A DNA stretch of 14,732 nt from Armatimonadota bacterium (GTDB lineage Bacteria > Armatimonadota > Armatimonadia > Armatimonadales > Armatimonadaceae), in NCBI GenBank assembly GCA_014381035.1, contig JACMIS010000309.1:1-14732 (forward strand), read 5' to 3'. The translations under genes were made by a program, and so were the position numbers. Shown in pieces: positions 12,540 to 14,732 of this stretch. Every line of letters begins with the position of its first letter. The stretch's first letter is position 1. A model generated the notes under the pieces. That model searched no databases. It saw nothing but the letters and a program-made list of their open reading frames with translations, and was not told the DNA's origin.

Positions 12540-12998
12540 ATGAGCGTATTTCAATGGGTATTTGGCGCGCTGCTTGCGGGGACAGTAGGCTACACCATCT
12601 GGGGCTACCCGCGAAAATACGGCGCGTTGTCGGGTAAGTCGCGGTTGTTCCGCACTATCGGTCTGGTGCTTGCGAACCTGCTTTTGCTGACCGTGTTCCT
12701 GTATTTCAGCACGGATTGGGACGCCATGCAGTACCGCATCGGGGTACCGAGTCAGGACTCCGCACGATTAGTCAGGGCGAGTCAACTGCTGTACGGGATA
12801 ACCTGGGTGTTGTTCGCGATCCTGCTCGTCGGGACAGCAGGGCTTGATTCGCTGGAAAACTTTACGATCTACCGGAAGCAACGACGCGAAGCCGTGGATG
12901 AGATGATCCAGGAAGCGGTCGCGGCAAGTCAGGCGAAACGTGCCAGCCTTGCGGGCAGAAGTGGCGACACGGGTAGCGGCGGTGGCGTGGCTTCGTGA
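12540..12998 (+). CDS. Three-helix membrane protein at the head of the riboflavin operon
   Basis: The 152-residue protein has predicted membrane helices at about 3-22, 38-57 and 83-101. A charged, probably cytoplasmic tail follows ([20 protein letters not shown]), ending in a Gly/Ser-rich stretch ([14 protein letters not shown]). I recognise no family. The ATG at 12540 has no Shine-Dalgarno sequence but lies five bases after a perfect TATAAT, so a leaderless mRNA is likely. Its TGA overlaps the GTG of ribD in the sequence GTGA, which indicates translational coupling. Location suggests either a link to flavin metabolism or transport, or simply a housekeeping neighbour. Confidence 0.8.
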   Translation: MSVFQWVFGALLAGTVGYTIWGYPRKYGALSGKSRLFRTIGLVLANLLLLTVFLYFSTDWDAMQYRIGVPSQDSARLVRASQLLYGITWVLFAILLVGTAGLDSLENFTIYRKQRREAVDEMIQEAVAASQAKRASLAGRSGDTGSGGGVAS

Positions 12999-14149
12999 CG
13001 GATGACCTGCGGTTTATGCGGCGTGCGCTGACGCTGGCGAAACGGGGCAAATTCACGCATCCAAACCCCAAGGTCGGCGCGGTGATTGTGAAGGATGGAG
13101 CGGTTGTCGGTGAAGGGTGGCATGTTCGTCCAGGCACCCCCCACGCGGAGGCGATGGCGTTCGCGGCGGCAGGCGAGAACGCTCGCGGCGCGACGATCTA
13201 CGTGACGTTGGAGCCTTGCGCTCACACGCAAAACGCGGATGGGTCGCCGCGCCTTTCTTGCGCCCAGCGTTGCGTTGAGGCAGGCGTTGCTCATCTCGTC
13301 TGCGCCATGCTGGACCCCGATCCGCGCACCTCGGGACGCGGGTTCTCCCTTCTGCGCGACGCGGGAATCACCGTGGCTGTCGGAGTTGGCGAGGCGGAAT
13401 CGCGGACGATGAACCGTCCTTTTATCAAGCATCGCGAGACCGGCTTGCCCTACGTCCTGCACAAAGCCGCGATGACGATGGACGGCAAAATCGCCACGGT
13501 CAGCGGTTCGTCGCGCTGGATCACCGGCGCGGAGAGCCGCTCCTATGTCCATCGGGTGTTACGCAACACGGCAGATGCTGTCGTCGTCGGAGTCGGCACC
13601 GTCCTCGCCGACGATCCCTCGTTGACGGCGCGGTTAGGGGATGGGTTACAGGGGACTACTTCCCGGAACGCTCACGCCCCGTTGCGTGTCGTAATAGATA
13701 GCGGGCTACGGATTCCTTTGACGGCGAAGGTTGTGGGACCGGGCACCGTGATTTATGCCACGAATACGCCGACCACGCAGGGGCGGGTTTCCGAAGTTAT
13801 GGAGCGGGGCGTGGAAGTTGTTTTGTTGCCAGGGGGCACGGATGGACGCGTGGATTTAAAGGCGGCGTCGCGACATCTGGCGGGTGAGCGTGGTGCGTTA
13901 TCGCTCCTGCTGGAATCGGGGGGCGAGCTGGCGGCGGGGTTCTATGCCGCAAAATTGGTAGATACGGCATTGTTTTTTGTCGCGCCAAAATTGGTCGGCG
14001 GACGAAACGCTCCGACGCCCATCGGCGGCGATGGGATGACGAACGATATGAGTAATGCCGTTGAAACCGGTGCACTACGGGTAAAACGGTTTGGCGCGGA
14101 TATTGCAATTTATACCGATATTGTTTACGATAACGGTAGCGACGAATAA
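12995..14149 (+). CDS. ribD: Bifunctional riboflavin biosynthesis deaminase/reductase RibD
   Basis: The N-terminal cytidine-deaminase-type domain has the zinc motif HAE (50-52) and TLEPCAH (71-77) with a downstream Cys89. It deaminates 2,5-diamino-6-(ribosylamino)pyrimidinone 5'-phosphate. The C-terminal reductase domain has AAMTMDGKIA (158-167), SSRWITGAESR (172-182), the DAVVVGVGTVLADDPSLTAR block (194-213) and LLLESGGELAAGF near the end; it reduces the ribose of the product with NADPH. The length (384) is normal. The GTG at 12995 is preferred because it gives [14 protein letters not shown], the usual N-terminal helix, and couples to the upstream gene. The zinc loop between Cys75 and Cys89 spans 14 residues, about five more than the common CxHxGxTPPC form. 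The riboflavin synthase gene follows 28 bp later. Confidence 0.97.
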   Translation: MTDDLRFMRRALTLAKRGKFTHPNPKVGAVIVKDGAVVGEGWHVRPGTPHAEAMAFAAAGENARGATIYVTLEPCAHTQNADGSPRLSCAQRCVEAGVAHLVCAMLDPDPRTSGRGFSLLRDAGITVAVGVGEAESRTMNRPFIKHRETGLPYVLHKAAMTMDGKIATVSGSSRWITGAESRSYVHRVLRNTADAVVVGVGTVLADDPSLTARLGDGLQGTTSRNAHAPLRVVIDSGLRIPLTAKVVGPGTVIYATNTPTTQGRVSEVMERGVEVVLLPGGTDGRVDLKAASRHLAGERGALSLLLESGGELAAGFYAAKLVDTALFFVAPKLVGGRNAPTPIGGDGMTNDMSNAVETGALRVKRFGADIAIYTDIVYDNGSDE

Positions 14150-14177
14150 AAAACGGAAAGCGATACACAAAAACTAA

Positions 14178-14732
14178 ATGTTCACCGGAATTATCGAAGC
14201 GGTAGGAAAAGTGGCAGGCTTGGAGCGCGGTAGCGAGTCGGTACGCCTCTCGGTCACGTCCGGCAAGATAGCCGAGGATGTCGCGCTTGGCGACTCGGTG
14301 AGCATCAACGGCGTGTGCCTGACCGTGACGCAGATCCATGCGCCGCGTATTACGTTCGACGCGGTCTACGAAACCCTGCGCAAATCCACGCTCGGTGATC
14401 TGGGCATCGGCGACGCGGTCAATTTAGAACGCGCGGTCCCGGTCGGCGGGCGACTGGGTGGTCATGTCGTTCAGGGGCATGTGGATGGCACCGGGCGCGT
14501 CGCGTCCATCCGCCCTATCGGCAACTCCTGGTTCGTTTACATTGACGCGGTCCCCGAACTAATGCGCTACATCGTCACCAAAGGCTCGGTCGCGGTGAAC
14601 GGCATTTCGCTTACGGTTGCCGAATCGGAAGACCGAACATTCGCGCTTTCCATTATCCCGCACACGTGGGAAAACACGACCCTCGAACACCTACGCGCCG
14701 GAGACAGTGTGAATATCGAGACCGATATTCTC
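14178..14732 (+). CDS. ribE: Riboflavin synthase alpha chain, 3' end outside window
   Basis: The frame starts with MFTGIIEAVGKV, the invariant N-terminus of riboflavin synthase, and stays open for 185 codons to the window edge. Both lumazine-binding repeats are visible: GDSVSINGVCLTV and FDAVYETLRKSTLG in the first; GHVVQGHVDGTG, KGSVAVNGISLTV and IIPHTWENTTL in the second. The family is about 200-215 residues, so only the last 15-30 are missing. The enzyme dismutates two 6,7-dimethyl-8-ribityllumazine molecules to riboflavin. It lies 28 bp after ribD with no strong Shine-Dalgarno sequence and is clearly in the same operon. Confidence 0.97.
   Translation, partial: MFTGIIEAVGKVAGLERGSESVRLSVTSGKIAEDVALGDSVSINGVCLTVTQIHAPRITFDAVYETLRKSTLGDLGIGDAVNLERAVPVGGRLGGHVVQGHVDGTGRVASIRPIGNSWFVYIDAVPELMRYIVTKGSVAVNGISLTVAESEDRTFALSIIPHTWENTTLEHLRAGDSVNIETDIL

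Noticed and set aside
12480..12540. FMN riboswitch before the riboflavin genes
   Set aside because: The intergenic region is only 67 bp and lacks the conserved RFN blocks; the transcript looks leaderless.

Overview
The window is bacterial chromosomal DNA of moderately high G+C content. Two 60-base lines counted by hand gave 60% inside the alcohol dehydrogenase gene and 53% inside the pilin/thioredoxin cassette. The coding mix (a YncE-type phosphoesterase, many secreted or anchored proteins of unknown family, a pseudopilin, a beta-barrel-like protein, an ACP-like protein of unusual layout, short heptameric repeats) points to a diderm environmental bacterium. Armatimonadota is my best guess, at low to moderate confidence. 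No rRNA, tRNA, CRISPR array, transposase or integrase was seen.

Layout. At 1-2921 on + lie the 3' part of a phosphoesterase gene and a polytopic GT39/DUF2142-like membrane protein, closed by a heptamer-built terminator. At 2939-4375 on - is a secreted protein of unknown family. At 4610-6437 on - is a two-gene unit: a TetR-type repressor followed by a DUF4386 membrane domain fused to a signal-peptide-plus-beta-barrel module. The TetR gene is divergent from a zinc alcohol dehydrogenase (6611-7723 on +). The region between them carries two mirror-image palindromic operators embedded in divergent promoters. An attenuator-like terminator sits directly before the dehydrogenase ribosome binding site.

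At 7800-10177 on - is a compact cassette: a membrane-anchored CxxC thioredoxin-like protein, a pseudopilin, a ten-cysteine secreted protein and a membrane-anchored protein. Its promoter carries a run of nine G in the -35/-10 spacer. The cassette is bracketed by the intact 3' end of the dehydrogenase gene and a second, diverged, internally deleted copy of that 3' end (10327-10447). This is the pattern left when an element inserts at a gene's 3' end. I regard this as the most interesting part of the window.

At 10543-11879 are a glycine-zipper small protein (-) and a DUF488 protein (+) with an odd C-terminal tail. At 11930-12998 an ACP-like protein (-) and a three-helix membrane protein (+) diverge from a 68-bp intergenic region in which both genes look leaderless. 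The membrane protein overlaps ribD by four bases, and ribD is followed by the riboflavin synthase alpha-chain gene (ribE), which runs off the window end. So 12540-14732 is a riboflavin biosynthesis operon with an uncharacterised membrane protein at its head.
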